Source: Rhodospirillum rubrum ATCC 11170
Lineage (GTDB): Bacteria > Pseudomonadota > Alphaproteobacteria > Rhodospirillales > Rhodospirillaceae
Reading direction: 5' to 3'
DNA: 64,000 bases
Assembly (NCBI RefSeq): GCF_000013085.1
Contig: NC_007643.1
Span: 1,163,001-1,227,000, forward strand
Each line of letters opens with the position of its first letter. Positions within the stretch are counted from its first letter, which is position 1. The translations under genes were made by a program, and so were the position numbers. This document shows, one piece after another, positions 1 through 9,316 of the stretch. The notes under the pieces are model-generated. The model was not told the DNA's origin, did no database searches, and saw only the letters and a program-made list of their open reading frames with translations.

Positions 1-294
1 TCCCTCGTCCCGGAACGGATCCTCATCAAGCAGGGAGGCCAGTTCCGCGAGAGACCGGGCCTCGTCGCTTTCGCGATCGCGGGCGCGCTCGGCGACGGCA
101 AGGGATTGCTGGTGGGCCTCTGCCAGAAAGTCCCCGCGTTGCCGCTCGGCGACATAGGCGCGCATGAAGTCGCGCAGAACCTGCGAGGCTGACTTGTCTT
201 CCGCTGCCGTGGCCCGTGTGAAGGCGCTTTTCAGGGCGGGATCAAGGCGGAAGTTGAATGACCCCTCCTTCGGATTTTGGGTGGTGTGCGGCAT
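1..294 (-). CDS. Antitoxin of RelB/DinJ or ribbon-helix-helix type, partial
   Basis: The minus strand from an ATG at 292-294 reads through to the window edge without a stop, giving 98 residues of an incomplete protein. The N-terminus (SFNFRLDPALKSAF) looks like the beta-strand of a ribbon-helix-helix DNA-binding domain, and KSASQVLRDFMRAYVAE fits the following helices. The acidic, Glu/Asp/Ala-rich tail (AELASLLDEDPFRDEG) resembles the toxin-wrapping region of antitoxins. The cognate toxin would lie beyond position 1 and is not visible. A palindrome just upstream is a plausible autoregulatory operator. The family call is from motif appearance only; a CopG-like solo regulator is the alternative. 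Confidence 0.6.
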   Translation of the reverse strand, partial: MPHTTQNPKEGSFNFRLDPALKSAFTRATAAEDKSASQVLRDFMRAYVAERQRGDFLAEAHQQSLAVAERARDRESDEARSLAELASLLDEDPFRDEG

Positions 295-315
295 CGCGAA
301 CCTCTGTGATGCATT

Positions 316-336
316 GTATCTACATAATGTAATTAC
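316..336. promoter_or_regulatory. Palindromic operator upstream of the antitoxin gene
   Basis: The core TACATAATGTA (321-331) is a near-perfect dyad, and GTA/TAC triplets placed symmetrically two bases further out extend it to 21 bp. It lies about 22 bp upstream of the antitoxin start, where autoregulated toxin-antitoxin operons usually keep their operator. Confidence 0.5.
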
Positions 337-652
337 GGAATTGAGTGAGGGCAAGGTCACCGGATGCGGGGGCGCTCTCCGGCTGCGGCGAGCCCGAGGG
401 TAATACGGGGCACTGCCCTGAGGGGGCATTGATCCGATGGCCGGCGGGGGGCTTTGTCTTGGCAAGAGGCGATGTCTCTTGCGAATTTATCTAAAAAATA
501 GGCACATCCTCAATTGCAGCCTAAAAAATAAGCTTACTCCGATTCTTGTCCGCGTGGCTACATCCTAACACGCTGATAAAAAAGCGGAAAATCCGTCGCC
601 TGTTCTGGCATGGATGATGCATTCGTCAATAGTTGATAATTTCAACAGATGA
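337..652. other. Intergenic region with AT-rich direct repeats
   Basis: No gene is seen between the divergent antitoxin and marR genes. The stretch 480-590 is far more AT-rich than its surroundings. It carries two copies of CTAAAAAATA at 491-500 and 521-530, exactly 30 bp apart, the distance of about three helical turns. These could be operator half-sites or a promoter up-element for marR. No clear -35/-10 pair was identified. Confidence 0.4.
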
Positions 653-1162
653 ATGTGGCCCCCTTTCATGGCTCTGCCGACCGCCGTCATCCCCCGTCCC
701 ATTCCCATCGACTATGTGACCTTTCGCCTCGACGTGATCGTCAGTCTGGCCAAGGGCGACGCCTCGGCGGTTTATGAACAGGCCTGTGGCCTTAGCATTC
801 GCGATCTGCGCTTCCTGCGCATCGCCGCCTTCGATCCCGGTTTGCCCCAGGGGCGGCTGGTCGCCGAAAGCTATGTCGAAAAGACCCTGGTCTCGAAAAC
901 CATCAGCGATCTGGTGCGTCGCGGCCTGCTGCGCCGCGAGATCGATAGCCAGGACGCCCGCCGGGTGCGGCTGTTCGTCACCGCCGCCGGTCAGGCCGGC
1001 GTCGACGCCTGCGAGATCCTGGGGCGCCGGCTTGAAGCCGAATTGATGGCCGGCATCGGCGCCGAGGAGCGGCTGATCTTCGATCGCTGCATCGACACCA
1101 TGATGACCAATGTCGAGGCGATGGTCGCCCGCCGCCCGCAAGGCGGGGGCGCCAAGCCATGA
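653..1162 (+). CDS. MarR family transcriptional regulator
   Basis: This 169-residue protein has the MarR layout: an N-terminal helix, then a winged helix-turn-helix in which LRFLRIAAFDPGLPQGRLV and KTLVSKTISDLVRRGLLRRE form the HTH and recognition helix, followed by the wing DSQDARRVRLFVTAAG. The DxRxxR wing signature is present. The family are dimers that release DNA on binding small ligands. The gene lies 96 bp upstream of a peptide-type ABC operon on the same strand, so it probably controls that operon. The start could be the ATG at 653 or the one at 668. Confidence 0.85.
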   Translation: MWPPFMALPTAVIPRPIPIDYVTFRLDVIVSLAKGDASAVYEQACGLSIRDLRFLRIAAFDPGLPQGRLVAESYVEKTLVSKTISDLVRRGLLRREIDSQDARRVRLFVTAAGQAGVDACEILGRRLEAELMAGIGAEERLIFDRCIDTMMTNVEAMVARRPQGGGAKP

Positions 1163-1258
1163 CAACGCCCCTGTCGCCGACGGCTTTTCCCCCGTCTCCC
1201 CCGCTTGTCCCCTCGCTTATCCCCTGCTTGTCCCCCCTCGCTGATCAAGGATACTGGC

Positions 1259-2851
1259 ATGTCTCTTAAGCGTATGAGCCGCTGGGCGGCGGCGGTTCTG
1301 GTGGCCTCGGCGGCCGCCTTCACCGCCGCCCCCGCCACCCGGGCCGCCGAAGGACCCAAGGTCTTGCGGATCGTTCCCCAGGCCGATCTGAAGATCCTCG
1401 ATCCGATCTGGACGACCGCCTTCGTCACCCGCAACCACGGCTATATGATTTACGACACGCTGTTTGGCGTCGATGCCGAAGGCGTCATCCATCCCCAAAT
1501 GGTCGATCGCTATGAGGCTTCGGCCGACGCTAAAAGCTTCCGCTTCACCCTGCGCGAGGGGTTGGCCTTCCACGATGGCCAGCCGGTGACCGCCACCGAT
1601 GTTATCGCCTCGCTCAAACGCTGGGGGGCGCGCGACAATCTTGGCCAGAAGATGCTGGCCAGCCTTGAGTCCATCGAGGCGGTCGACGCCAAAACCGTCG
1701 CCATGACCTTCAAGACGCCCTTTGGCATGGTGCTGGACGCGCTGAGCAAGCCGTCCTCGGTTCCGGCCTTCATCATGCCCGCCCGCGTCGCCGCCACGCC
1801 GCCCGACCAGCAGATCACCGATACCACCGGCTCGGGCCCCTATATGTTCGTCAAGGATGAATTCCGTCCGGGCGAACGGGTGGTCTATGCCAAGAACCCG
1901 GCCTATGTGCCGCGCGCCGAACCGCCCTCGGGCACGGCCGGCGGCAAGGTGGTTTACGTCGACCGCGCCGAATGGATCATCCTCAAGGACGCCCAGACCC
2001 AGGCCAACGCCCTGGTCAATGGTGAGGTCGATCTGATCGAATGGCTTCCCGCCGAGCAGTATGCCGGGCTGAAAAGCAAGCCCGACATCAAGATGGAAGC
2101 CCAGGTGGTGAAGATGTCGGTGATGCTTCATCTCAATCACCTGATCGCGCCCTTCAACAATCCCAAGATCGCCCAGGCGGCGTTGATGGCGATCAATCAG
2201 CAGGCCTTGATGCGCGCCCAGCTGGTTCACAAGGAGCTCTATAACGGCTGCACCTCGATCTATCCCTGCGGCACGACCTATGCCTCGGAGAACACCGCGT
2301 TCTTCACCGGCAAGCCGCAGTTCGACAAGGCCAAGGCCCTGCTCAAGGAAGCCGGCTACGACGGCACCCCGGTGGTCCTGATGTATCCGGCCGATTTCGC
2401 CGTCATCAACAAATACCCGCCGGTGATGGCCGAATTGCTCAAGCAGGCCGGGTTCGTCGTCGATATGCAGTCGATGGATTGGCCGACCCTGGTGACGCGA
2501 CGCACCAAGAAGGACCCGGTGGCGGCGGGCGGCTGGAACGCCTTCATCACCTCGTGGGGCATGGCCGATACCATGAACCCGATGTTCTTTGCCCCGCTGA
2601 CCGGCAGTGGCGAGAAGGGTTGGTTCGGCTGGACCACCGATGACCAGCTTGAAGCCCTGAAAAGCGAGTTCCTGGTTACCACCGATGGGGCGACGCGCAA
2701 GAAACTGGCCGAGGGCATTCAGCTCCGCGCCATCGAAGCCGCCGTCTTCGGGCCGATCGGCGAGTTCAAGCCGCTGACCGCCTACCGGACATCGGTCAGC
2801 GGGCTGGTAACCGCCCCCGTTCCGGTGTTCTGGAACCTCAAGAAGGACTGA
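1259..2851 (+). CDS. ABC transporter substrate-binding protein, family 5 (dipeptide/oligopeptide type)
   Basis: The protein has 530 residues and a clear Sec signal peptide (MSLKRMSRW, then an Ala/Val-rich core, ending near ATRAAEG). The mature part has the family 5 hallmarks: LRIVPQADLKILDPIWTTAF near the start and the SFRFTLREGLAFHDGQPVTATDV region typical of DppA/OppA-like proteins. It is the periplasmic receptor of the transporter encoded by the next three genes. The start at 1259 is chosen because an AAGGA ribosome-binding site lies just upstream and the signal peptide begins there; an in-frame extension to 1205 would bury the signal. The ligand cannot be read from sequence, but the downstream hydrolases point to amides or N-acylated amino acids or peptides. 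Confidence 0.9.
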   Translation: MSLKRMSRWAAAVLVASAAAFTAAPATRAAEGPKVLRIVPQADLKILDPIWTTAFVTRNHGYMIYDTLFGVDAEGVIHPQMVDRYEASADAKSFRFTLREGLAFHDGQPVTATDVIASLKRWGARDNLGQKMLASLESIEAVDAKTVAMTFKTPFGMVLDALSKPSSVPAFIMPARVAATPPDQQITDTTGSGPYMFVKDEFRPGERVVYAKNPAYVPRAEPPSGTAGGKVVYVDRAEWIILKDAQTQANALVNGEVDLIEWLPAEQYAGLKSKPDIKMEAQVVKMSVMLHLNHLIAPFNNPKIAQAALMAINQQALMRAQLVHKELYNGCTSIYPCGTTYASENTAFFTGKPQFDKAKALLKEAGYDGTPVVLMYPADFAVINKYPPVMAELLKQAGFVVDMQSMDWPTLVTRRTKKDPVAAGGWNAFITSWGMADTMNPMFFAPLTGSGEKGWFGWTTDDQLEALKSEFLVTTDGATRKKLAEGIQLRAIEAAVFGPIGEFKPLTAYRTSVSGLVTAPVPVFWNLKKD

Positions 2852-2950
2852 CGCCTCCCCGTCGGTCCCTCTCCCGGTGCGCGGACCTGTTCCCCCAAGG
2901 CCGCGCACCGGTTCCCCCGTCCCTCCGCTCGCCGCCGCCAAGAGGCCGTC

Positions 2951-3892
2951 ATGCCCGTTTTTCTGCTGCGCCGGGTGCTCGCCACCCTTCCCGTGCTCGT
3001 CGTCGTCGCCCTCATCGTTTTTCTGATGCTGCGGCTGGCTCCCGGCGATCCCGCCGCCGCCATCGTCGGCGCCACCGGAACGGCCGAGGATATCGCCCGG
3101 GTGCGCGCCGATCTGGGCTTGGATGATCCGATGCCCGTGCAGTTCGTCCGCTGGGCCGGGCAGATGCTGCAGGGCGATCTGGGCGAATCCTTTTTCATGA
3201 AGCAGACGGTGGTGGCGTTGATCGCCCAGCGTATCGAGCCGACGCTGTCGTTGTCGGCGATGACCCTGGTGATGACCATCCTGATCGCCGTGCCGTTGGG
3301 CGTCATCGCCGCCTGGCGCCACGGCGGCTGGCTTGATCGGGCGCTGATGGGCTTTTCGGTGCTGGGCTTTTCGATCCCGGCCTTCGTTATCGGCTATTGC
3401 CTGATCTGGCTGTTTGCCATGCATTGGCAAATGCTGCCCGTTCAGGGCTATGTGCGCTTTGGCGATGATCCATCGCGCTGGCTGCGCCATCTGATCATGC
3501 CCGCCGTCACCCTTTCGATCATCTATGTGGCGCTGATCGCCCGCGTCACCCGCGCCGCCGTCGCCGAGGCGATGACCGAGGATTACATCCGCACCGCGCG
3601 CGCCAAGGGGATCAGCGAGGTTCGGGTGCTGATGCGCCATGCCCTGGCCAATGCCGCCGTGCCCATCGTCACCGTGATCGGCATCGGCGTGGCCATGCTG
3701 ATCGGCGGCGTGGTGGTGACCGAAGCGGTCTTCGCCATCCCCGGATTGGGACAGTTGACGGTGGATGCCGTGTTGTCGCGGGATTTCCCGCTGATCCAGG
3801 GCATCACCTTGTTCTTCTCGGTCCTCTACATGCTGATCAATCTGGCGGTCGATCTCAGCTATCTGCTGTTCGATCCGCGGATCCGCTACTGA
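2951..3892 (+). CDS. ABC transporter permease, DppB/GsiC type
   Basis: The 313-residue membrane protein begins with FLLRRVLATLPVLVVVALIVFLMLRLAPGDPA, the standard N-terminus of DppB-type permeases, followed by five further hydrophobic segments. The EAA loop that docks the ATPase is EDYIRTARAKGISEVRVLMRHALANA. It pairs with the next permease to form the transmembrane channel of the same importer. It lies 99 bp after the binding-protein gene and 20 bp before the second permease. Confidence 0.92.
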   Translation: MPVFLLRRVLATLPVLVVVALIVFLMLRLAPGDPAAAIVGATGTAEDIARVRADLGLDDPMPVQFVRWAGQMLQGDLGESFFMKQTVVALIAQRIEPTLSLSAMTLVMTILIAVPLGVIAAWRHGGWLDRALMGFSVLGFSIPAFVIGYCLIWLFAMHWQMLPVQGYVRFGDDPSRWLRHLIMPAVTLSIIYVALIARVTRAAVAEAMTEDYIRTARAKGISEVRVLMRHALANAAVPIVTVIGIGVAMLIGGVVVTEAVFAIPGLGQLTVDAVLSRDFPLIQGITLFFSVLYMLINLAVDLSYLLFDPRIRY

Positions 3893-3912
3893 TAGCAAGA
3901 AGGCGGCCCCCC

Positions 3913-4857
3913 ATGACCTCCCCCCTTTCGTCTTCGGCCCCGCGTCCCGCCGCGACCGACCCGGCTCCCGCCCTTCGTCGGCGCTCGCTAACCCAGCGCC
4001 TGCTGGCCAATTGGTCGGTGCGGCTGGGGGGCGGCGTGCTGGCGATCCTCATCGCCATGGCGATCGCCGCGCCCTGGCTTGGCACCATCGATCCCACCGC
4101 CATGGACCCGGGCAGCGGCAATCTGCTGCCGGGAACGCAAGCCGAGTTCATCACCCTGGCCGGCGATAGCTTCGACCATTTCTTCCTGATGGGCAGCGAC
4201 AGCCTGGGCCGCGATATCTGGAGCCGCGCCCTGTTCGGCGCCCGGGTGTCGATCACCGTGGGCATTTCGGTCGCCCTGGTCGCCCTGGTCTTTGGCATGA
4301 CGGTGGGCATGGCGGCGGGCTATTTCCGCCGGCTTGATACGGTGGTGATGCGGATCATGGACGGCGTCATGGCGATCCCGGGCATCTTGTTCGCCATCAG
4401 TTTGGTCGCGCTGTTTGGCGGTACCCTGCCGACGGTGATCGCCGCCATCGCCATTCCCGAAATCCCCCGGGTCGGCCGGCTGGTGCGGTCGGTGGTGCTG
4501 ACCATCCGCGAGGAACCCTATGTCGAGGCGGCGATCGCCCTTGATACCCCGACCTGGAAGATCCTGCTGCGCCATATCATGCCCAACGCGGTGGCGCCGC
4601 TGATCATCCAAGGGACCTATGTCTGCGCCTCGGCGATCCTGATCGAGGCGATCTTGTCGTTCCTGGGCGTCGGCCTGCCCGCCGATATGGCGACCTGGGG
4701 CAATATCATGGCCGAGGGCCGCTCGCAGTTTAACCAGTATCCCCACAATGTGCTGTTTCCCGGGATCTTCCTGGTTCTGACCGTGCTGTCGGTCAACATC
4801 CTGGGCGATGGCCTGCGTGATACCCTCGATCCCAAATTCAACAAGCGCGGAGGCTGA
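3913..4857 (+). CDS. ABC transporter permease, DppC/GsiD type
   Basis: The 314-residue inner-membrane protein has the DppC architecture: a cytoplasmic N-terminal tail with the motif RRRSLTQRLLANWSVRLGG, a first membrane helix, a periplasmic loop containing GSDSLGRDIWSRALFGAR (the conserved GTDxLGRD motif of the family), then a five-helix permease domain. The EAA loop reads EPYVEAAIALDTPTWKILLRHIMPN. It is encoded 20 bp after the DppB-like gene and 3 bp before the ATPase gene, so the operon is tight and probably translationally coupled. Confidence 0.92.
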   Translation: MTSPLSSSAPRPAATDPAPALRRRSLTQRLLANWSVRLGGGVLAILIAMAIAAPWLGTIDPTAMDPGSGNLLPGTQAEFITLAGDSFDHFFLMGSDSLGRDIWSRALFGARVSITVGISVALVALVFGMTVGMAAGYFRRLDTVVMRIMDGVMAIPGILFAISLVALFGGTLPTVIAAIAIPEIPRVGRLVRSVVLTIREEPYVEAAIALDTPTWKILLRHIMPNAVAPLIIQGTYVCASAILIEAILSFLGVGLPADMATWGNIMAEGRSQFNQYPHNVLFPGIFLVLTVLSVNILGDGLRDTLDPKFNKRGG

Positions 4858-4860
4858 ACG

Positions 4861-6486
4861 ATGAGCCAGGAAACGGCCCCGCCGATGGTTCTGTCGGTGC
4901 GTGATCTCACCATCGCCCTGCCGCCGGGCGCCGACCGTCCCCATGCGGTCAGCGATATCTCGTTTGACGTGCCGCCGGGCAAGGTGGTCTGCCTGCTTGG
5001 TGAATCGGGCTCGGGAAAATCGGTGATCGCCAGCGCCATCATGGGGCTGCTGCCCCCCGGGCTGCGCCCGGTGAAGGGCGCGATCGAGCTGCGCGGCCAG
5101 GCGCTGCTGAGCTGCTCGCAAGCGGCGCTGCGCGCCTTGCGCGGCACGACGATGGCGATGGTCTTCCAAGAACCGATGACCGCGCTCAACCCGGTGATGA
5201 CCTGCGGCGCCCAGATCGACGAGATGCTGGCCCAGCATGTCAAACGGCCCAAGGCCGAACGCCGCGCGGCCATCCTGGCGATCATGGAGCGGGTGCGTCT
5301 GCCCGAGCCCGAGCGCATCTATGCGTCTTATCCCCATCAGCTTTCGGGCGGCCAGCGCCAACGCATCGTCATCGCCATGGCGCTGATCCTCAAGCCCGCC
5401 CTGCTGATCTGCGACGAGCCGACGACGGCGCTCGATGTCACCACCCAGGCGGAAATCCTCAAGCTGATCCTCGAGCTCCAGCGCGAGAACGGCACGGCGG
5501 TGCTGTTCATCACCCATGACTTCGGCGTGGTCGCCGAGATCGCCGACGAGGTGGTGGTGCTGGAACTGGGCGCGATGATCGAAAAGGGCGACAAACACGC
5601 CGTGCTGACCGCGCCGCGCCAGCCCTATACCAAGATGCTGCTGGCCGCCGTGCCCGAGCTGTCGCCGCCCGATAGGCCGGCGGTGGAGAACGCCTATCCG
5701 CTGCTCCAGGCCAAGGATCTGTGCAAAACCTATGTCAGCGGCGGTTGGCCGGGCAAGCGGCGCGTCGTTCAGGCCGCCAAGGGCGTTTCGCTGATGGTGC
5801 GGCCGGGCGAGACCATCGGCATCGTCGGCGAATCGGGCTCGGGCAAGTCGACGGTGGCGCGCTGCATCGCCCGGCTGATCGACCCGACCTCGGGGGATAT
5901 CTTCGCCGACGGCCGCTCGGTCGCCACCGCCACCAAGCGCGAGCTTTCGCCCTTCCGCCGCCATGTTCAGGTTGTGTTCCAAGATCCCTACCGCTCGCTC
6001 AACCCCCGCCAGACGGTGGGGGAGTCGATCATCGAGGGACCGGTCAATTTCGGCGTTCCCCGGGCCGAGGCCTGGGCCAAGGCCGAGGAGCTCATGCATT
6101 TGGTGCGCCTGAAACCCGATGCCCTGCGCCGCTATCCCAACGAGTTTTCCGGCGGCCAGCGCCAGCGGATCTCGATCGCCCGGGCGCTCGCCTGCAATCC
6201 CAAGGTCTTGATCGCCGACGAGGCGGTGTCGGCCCTTGATGTCTCGGTTCAGGCGCAGATCCTGACCCTGCTCGAAGAGATCCAGGGCCGCCTGCGCATC
6301 GGCATCCTTTTCGTCACCCATGATCTGCGCGTCGCCAGTCAGATCTGCGACCATGTCCTGGTGATGTACAAAGGCGAGATCGTCGAGGAGGGGGCGATCC
6401 GCGACGTGTTCTTCGCCCCCCGTCATCCCTATACGCGAAAACTGCTGGCCGCCTCGCCGGGCCGCGATTTCGCCTTCGCCCGGTGA
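4861..6486 (+). CDS. Fused dipeptide-type ABC ATPase (DppD-DppF in one chain)
   Basis: The 541-residue protein contains two complete nucleotide-binding domains. The first has Walker A GESGSGKS, signature LSGGQRQR and Walker [14 protein letters not shown]. The second has Walker A GESGSGKS (about residue 325), signature FSGGQRQR and an EAVSALDV Walker B. In the second domain the usual DEP reads DEA, with the catalytic Glu kept. The fusion is the GsiA/YejF arrangement, replacing the separate DppD and DppF subunits. It energises import by the two preceding permeases. The stop overlaps the possible GTG start of the amidase gene. Confidence 0.93.
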   Translation: MSQETAPPMVLSVRDLTIALPPGADRPHAVSDISFDVPPGKVVCLLGESGSGKSVIASAIMGLLPPGLRPVKGAIELRGQALLSCSQAALRALRGTTMAMVFQEPMTALNPVMTCGAQIDEMLAQHVKRPKAERRAAILAIMERVRLPEPERIYASYPHQLSGGQRQRIVIAMALILKPALLICDEPTTALDVTTQAEILKLILELQRENGTAVLFITHDFGVVAEIADEVVVLELGAMIEKGDKHAVLTAPRQPYTKMLLAAVPELSPPDRPAVENAYPLLQAKDLCKTYVSGGWPGKRRVVQAAKGVSLMVRPGETIGIVGESGSGKSTVARCIARLIDPTSGDIFADGRSVATATKRELSPFRRHVQVVFQDPYRSLNPRQTVGESIIEGPVNFGVPRAEAWAKAEELMHLVRLKPDALRRYPNEFSGGQRQRISIARALACNPKVLIADEAVSALDVSVQAQILTLLEEIQGRLRIGILFVTHDLRVASQICDHVLVMYKGEIVEEGAIRDVFFAPRHPYTRKLLAASPGRDFAFAR

Positions 6487-6494
6487 GAAGCGCC

Positions 6495-7952
6495 ATGTCC
6501 CCCGATCCCGATGATATCCTGGCCGGTGACGCCCGCGCGCTTTCGCGCCGCATCCACCACCGCGCCGTTTCCTGCCGCGAGGTGATGGCCGCGACCCTGG
6601 CCCGCATCGATCGTTTCAACCCCGCCGTCACCGCCCTGGTGTCCTTGCGCGATCGCGAGGATCTGTTGCGCGAGGCCGATGCCAAGGACGCCCTGCTGGG
6701 GAAGGGGCTTTCGCAAGGTCCGCTGCACGGCTTCCCCCAGGCGCCCAAGGATCTGGCGGCCACCCGGGGCATCGCCACCACCCGGGGCTCGCCGCTGTTT
6801 CGCCACCAAATCCCCAAGCAGGACGCGATCTTCGTCGAGCGCCTGCGCGCCGGCGGGGCGATCTTCGTCGGCAAGACCAATACCCCCGAATTCGGCCTGG
6901 GGTCGCAGACCTATAACCCGGTCTTCGGGGCGACGGGCAACGCCTATGATCCGCGGCTGACCGCCGGCGGCAGCAGTGGCGGGGCGGCCTGCGCCCTGGC
7001 CCTGGGCATGCTTGCCGTGGCCGACGGCAGCGACATGATGGGATCGCTGCGCAATCCAGCGGCCTTCAACAACGTGTTCGGCTTCCGTCCCTCGGCCGGT
7101 CGCGTGCCCCATGGCGTTGTTCCTGATTTGTTCTTTCAGCAACTGGGCTATGACGGGCCGATGGGGCGCAGCGTGGCCGATCTGGCGCTGTTGCTCTCGG
7201 TGATGGCCGGCTTCGACGCCCGGGCGCCGCAGTCGCTGGCCGGGGATCCCGCGGTTTTCGCCCAGCCCCTGGAGGGTTCGGTCGCCGGGGTTCGTGTCGG
7301 CTGGCTGGGTGATCTTGGCGGCTATCTGGCCTTCGAGCCGGGGATCTTGGAGCTGTGCCAGGGCGCCTTGGCGACCCTGGGCGATCTCGGCTGCGTCGTT
7401 GACGAGGCGACGGCCGGTTTTCCCCTGGATGCCCTGTGGACGGCCTGGACCGATCTGCGCAGCTTTCTGGTGGCCGGTGATCTGGGTCCGCTCTATGCCG
7501 ATCCGGTCAAACGCGCCCAGATGAAGCCCGAGGCGATTTTCGAGATCGAGCGCGGGCTGGCTTTGAGCGGTCCGCAGGTTTTCGCCGCCTCGGCCCGGCG
7601 CAGCGCCTGGTACCGGCGGATGCTGGTGCTGTTCGAGCGCTTCGATGTGCTGGCCCTGCCCAGCGCCCAGGTCTTTCCCTTTGAGCATGCCACGCCCTGG
7701 CCGCGCGCCATCGCTGGCCGGACGATGGACAGCTATCACCGCTGGATGGAGGTGGTGGTGCCCGCCAGCATGGCCGGGGTGCCGGTGATCAGCGTTCCCG
7801 TCGGCTTCAACGCCGCCGGCTTGCCGATGGGCCTGCAGGTGATCGGCAAGCCGCGCGACGACCTGTCGCTGCTGCGCTTGGCCCATGCCTATGATCTGGC
7901 CACCCGCTGGCCCGCCCGGCGGCCGCCGCCGGTTCTTTCCCCCGCGTCTTGA
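6495..7952 (+). CDS. Amidase, amidase-signature family
   Basis: This 485-residue hydrolase has the amidase-signature catalytic set: Lys in GFPQAPKDLAATRG, the Gly/Ser-rich segment TAGGSSGGAACALALGM, and the nucleophilic Ser region in DGSDMMGSLRNPAAF. These enzymes hydrolyse linear amides to the acid plus ammonia or an amine. No signal peptide is seen, so it acts in the cytoplasm, presumably on material imported by the preceding ABC transporter. An ATG at 6495 with a GAGAAG ribosome-binding site is preferred to the GTG at 6483 that overlaps the previous stop. The exact substrate is unknown. GatA is unlikely because no gatC/gatB genes are near. Confidence 0.88.
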   Translation: MSPDPDDILAGDARALSRRIHHRAVSCREVMAATLARIDRFNPAVTALVSLRDREDLLREADAKDALLGKGLSQGPLHGFPQAPKDLAATRGIATTRGSPLFRHQIPKQDAIFVERLRAGGAIFVGKTNTPEFGLGSQTYNPVFGATGNAYDPRLTAGGSSGGAACALALGMLAVADGSDMMGSLRNPAAFNNVFGFRPSAGRVPHGVVPDLFFQQLGYDGPMGRSVADLALLLSVMAGFDARAPQSLAGDPAVFAQPLEGSVAGVRVGWLGDLGGYLAFEPGILELCQGALATLGDLGCVVDEATAGFPLDALWTAWTDLRSFLVAGDLGPLYADPVKRAQMKPEAIFEIERGLALSGPQVFAASARRSAWYRRMLVLFERFDVLALPSAQVFPFEHATPWPRAIAGRTMDSYHRWMEVVVPASMAGVPVISVPVGFNAAGLPMGLQVIGKPRDDLSLLRLAHAYDLATRWPARRPPPVLSPAS

Positions 7953-7966
7953 AGGGTTCTCAAACC

Positions 7967-9160
7967 ATGTCCGTCATCCCGCAGATCGCCGCCTTCGCCC
8001 AGGAGCTTGGCGCCCTTCGCCACGATATCCACGCCCACCCCGAACTGGGCTTCGAGGAAAGGCGTACCGCCGCCCTCGTCGCCGAGAAGCTGGCCGCCTG
8101 GGGGATCGAGGTTCACACCGGCATCGGCAAGACCGGCGTGGTGGGGGTGCTCAAGGGCCGCCTGGCCCCCGGCGCGCAAGGGGCGCGGACGATTGGCCTG
8201 CGCGCCGATATGGATGCCCTGCCGATGGACGAGGAAAGCGGCTGCGCCTATGCCTCGACCCACGCGGGCCGCTTCCATGGCTGCGGTCATGACGGCCATA
8301 CCACCATGCTGCTGGGCGCGGCCCGCTATCTGGCCGCTACCCGGGCTTTCGCCGGCACCGTCGTTTTCATCTTTCAGCCGGGTGAGGAAGGCGTTGGCGG
8401 CGCCAAGGCCATGCTGGCCGATGGCCTGTTTACGCGCTTTCCCTGCGACGAGCTTTACGCCATGCACAACTGGCCGGCCCAGGCGGCCAATACGGTGATG
8501 GTCAAACCCGGCCCGGCGATGGCCGGATCGGATTTCTTCGATATCCGCATCAAGGGCAAGGGCAGTCACGGGGCGATGCCCCAGTTCTCGCGCGATCCCA
8601 TCATCGTCGCCACCGCCTTGGTCCAGGCCCTGCAATCGGTGGTCAGCCGCAATGTCGCCCCGACTGGCGCCGCCGTGCTGTCGGTCACCCAGATCCATTC
8701 CGGTTCGGCCTATAACGTCGTGCCCGATGGGGCGGTGATTTCGGGGACCATGCGCTTTTTCGACGCCGCCGTCGGCGATCTGATCCGCCAGCGCATGCGC
8801 GCCCTGGCCGCCGGGCTGGCCACCAGCTTTGGCGTCGAGATCACCGTCGATCTGCGGCCGACCTTCACCGTTCTGGTCAATGATCCGGCCCTGTCGCGGG
8901 CCCTGGTCGAGGCGGCGGGCGATGTCGTCGGCGGCGATCGGGCGATGATCAAGGAGGATCTGGAGATGGGCAGCGAGGATTTCGCCGACATGCTGCGCGT
9001 CGTTCCCGGCGCCTATTGCACCCTGGGCCATTCCACGGCGCCCGAGACCAATAAGCCCCTGCATAATCCGGGGTTCGTTTTCGACGACGCCATCTTGCCG
9101 GTGGGGGCGAGCCTCTACGCCCGCATTGTCGAAAGACGGCTGATTGGACAAACGTCATAG
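7967..9160 (+). CDS. M20-family amidohydrolase (hippurate/N-acyl-amino-acid hydrolase type)
   Basis: The 397-residue protein carries the M20D peptidase motifs in order: RHDIHAHPELGFEE, RADMDALPMDEESG, the metal ligands in GCGHDGHTTMLLGAARYL, and PGEEGVGGAKAML, plus the dimerisation insert (KGKGSHGAMPQFSRDPI). Family members are binuclear metal enzymes that remove acyl or aryl groups from amino acids. It is cytoplasmic. The ATG at 7967 follows a GAAGGG ribosome-binding site; the gene starts 14 bp after the amidase stop and is the last gene of the operon. The pairing of an amidase with an M20 enzyme suggests stepwise degradation of an N-acylated or amidated compound. Confidence 0.9.
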   Translation: MSVIPQIAAFAQELGALRHDIHAHPELGFEERRTAALVAEKLAAWGIEVHTGIGKTGVVGVLKGRLAPGAQGARTIGLRADMDALPMDEESGCAYASTHAGRFHGCGHDGHTTMLLGAARYLAATRAFAGTVVFIFQPGEEGVGGAKAMLADGLFTRFPCDELYAMHNWPAQAANTVMVKPGPAMAGSDFFDIRIKGKGSHGAMPQFSRDPIIVATALVQALQSVVSRNVAPTGAAVLSVTQIHSGSAYNVVPDGAVISGTMRFFDAAVGDLIRQRMRALAAGLATSFGVEITVDLRPTFTVLVNDPALSRALVEAAGDVVGGDRAMIKEDLEMGSEDFADMLRVVPGAYCTLGHSTAPETNKPLHNPGFVFDDAILPVGASLYARIVERRLIGQTS

Positions 9161-9316
9161 GCGTTACGAAAATAGTGTTCTTTTTTTACGAGTATCTTTG
9201 CAGCAACGGCCGCACCTTTATTCATATGGTCTAAAGGCAAGGTTGTTGCCGGGTCCCAAGCCTATAAGATCAAACGACAAGGGTCGGTGTTTTATAGGGC
9301 GCACGGGGCTTTCGAC

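Noticed and set aside
1217-3898. Very long minus-strand open frame (about 890 codons) opposite the ABC transporter genes
   Set aside because: His/Gly/Asp/Arg-rich antisense frame caused by high GC at codon position 3; it has no domain motifs and the plus-strand genes are clear.
3988-6426. Minus-strand open frame of about 810 codons opposite the permease and ATPase genes
   Set aside because: Same low-complexity composition without any recognisable domain; antisense shadow.
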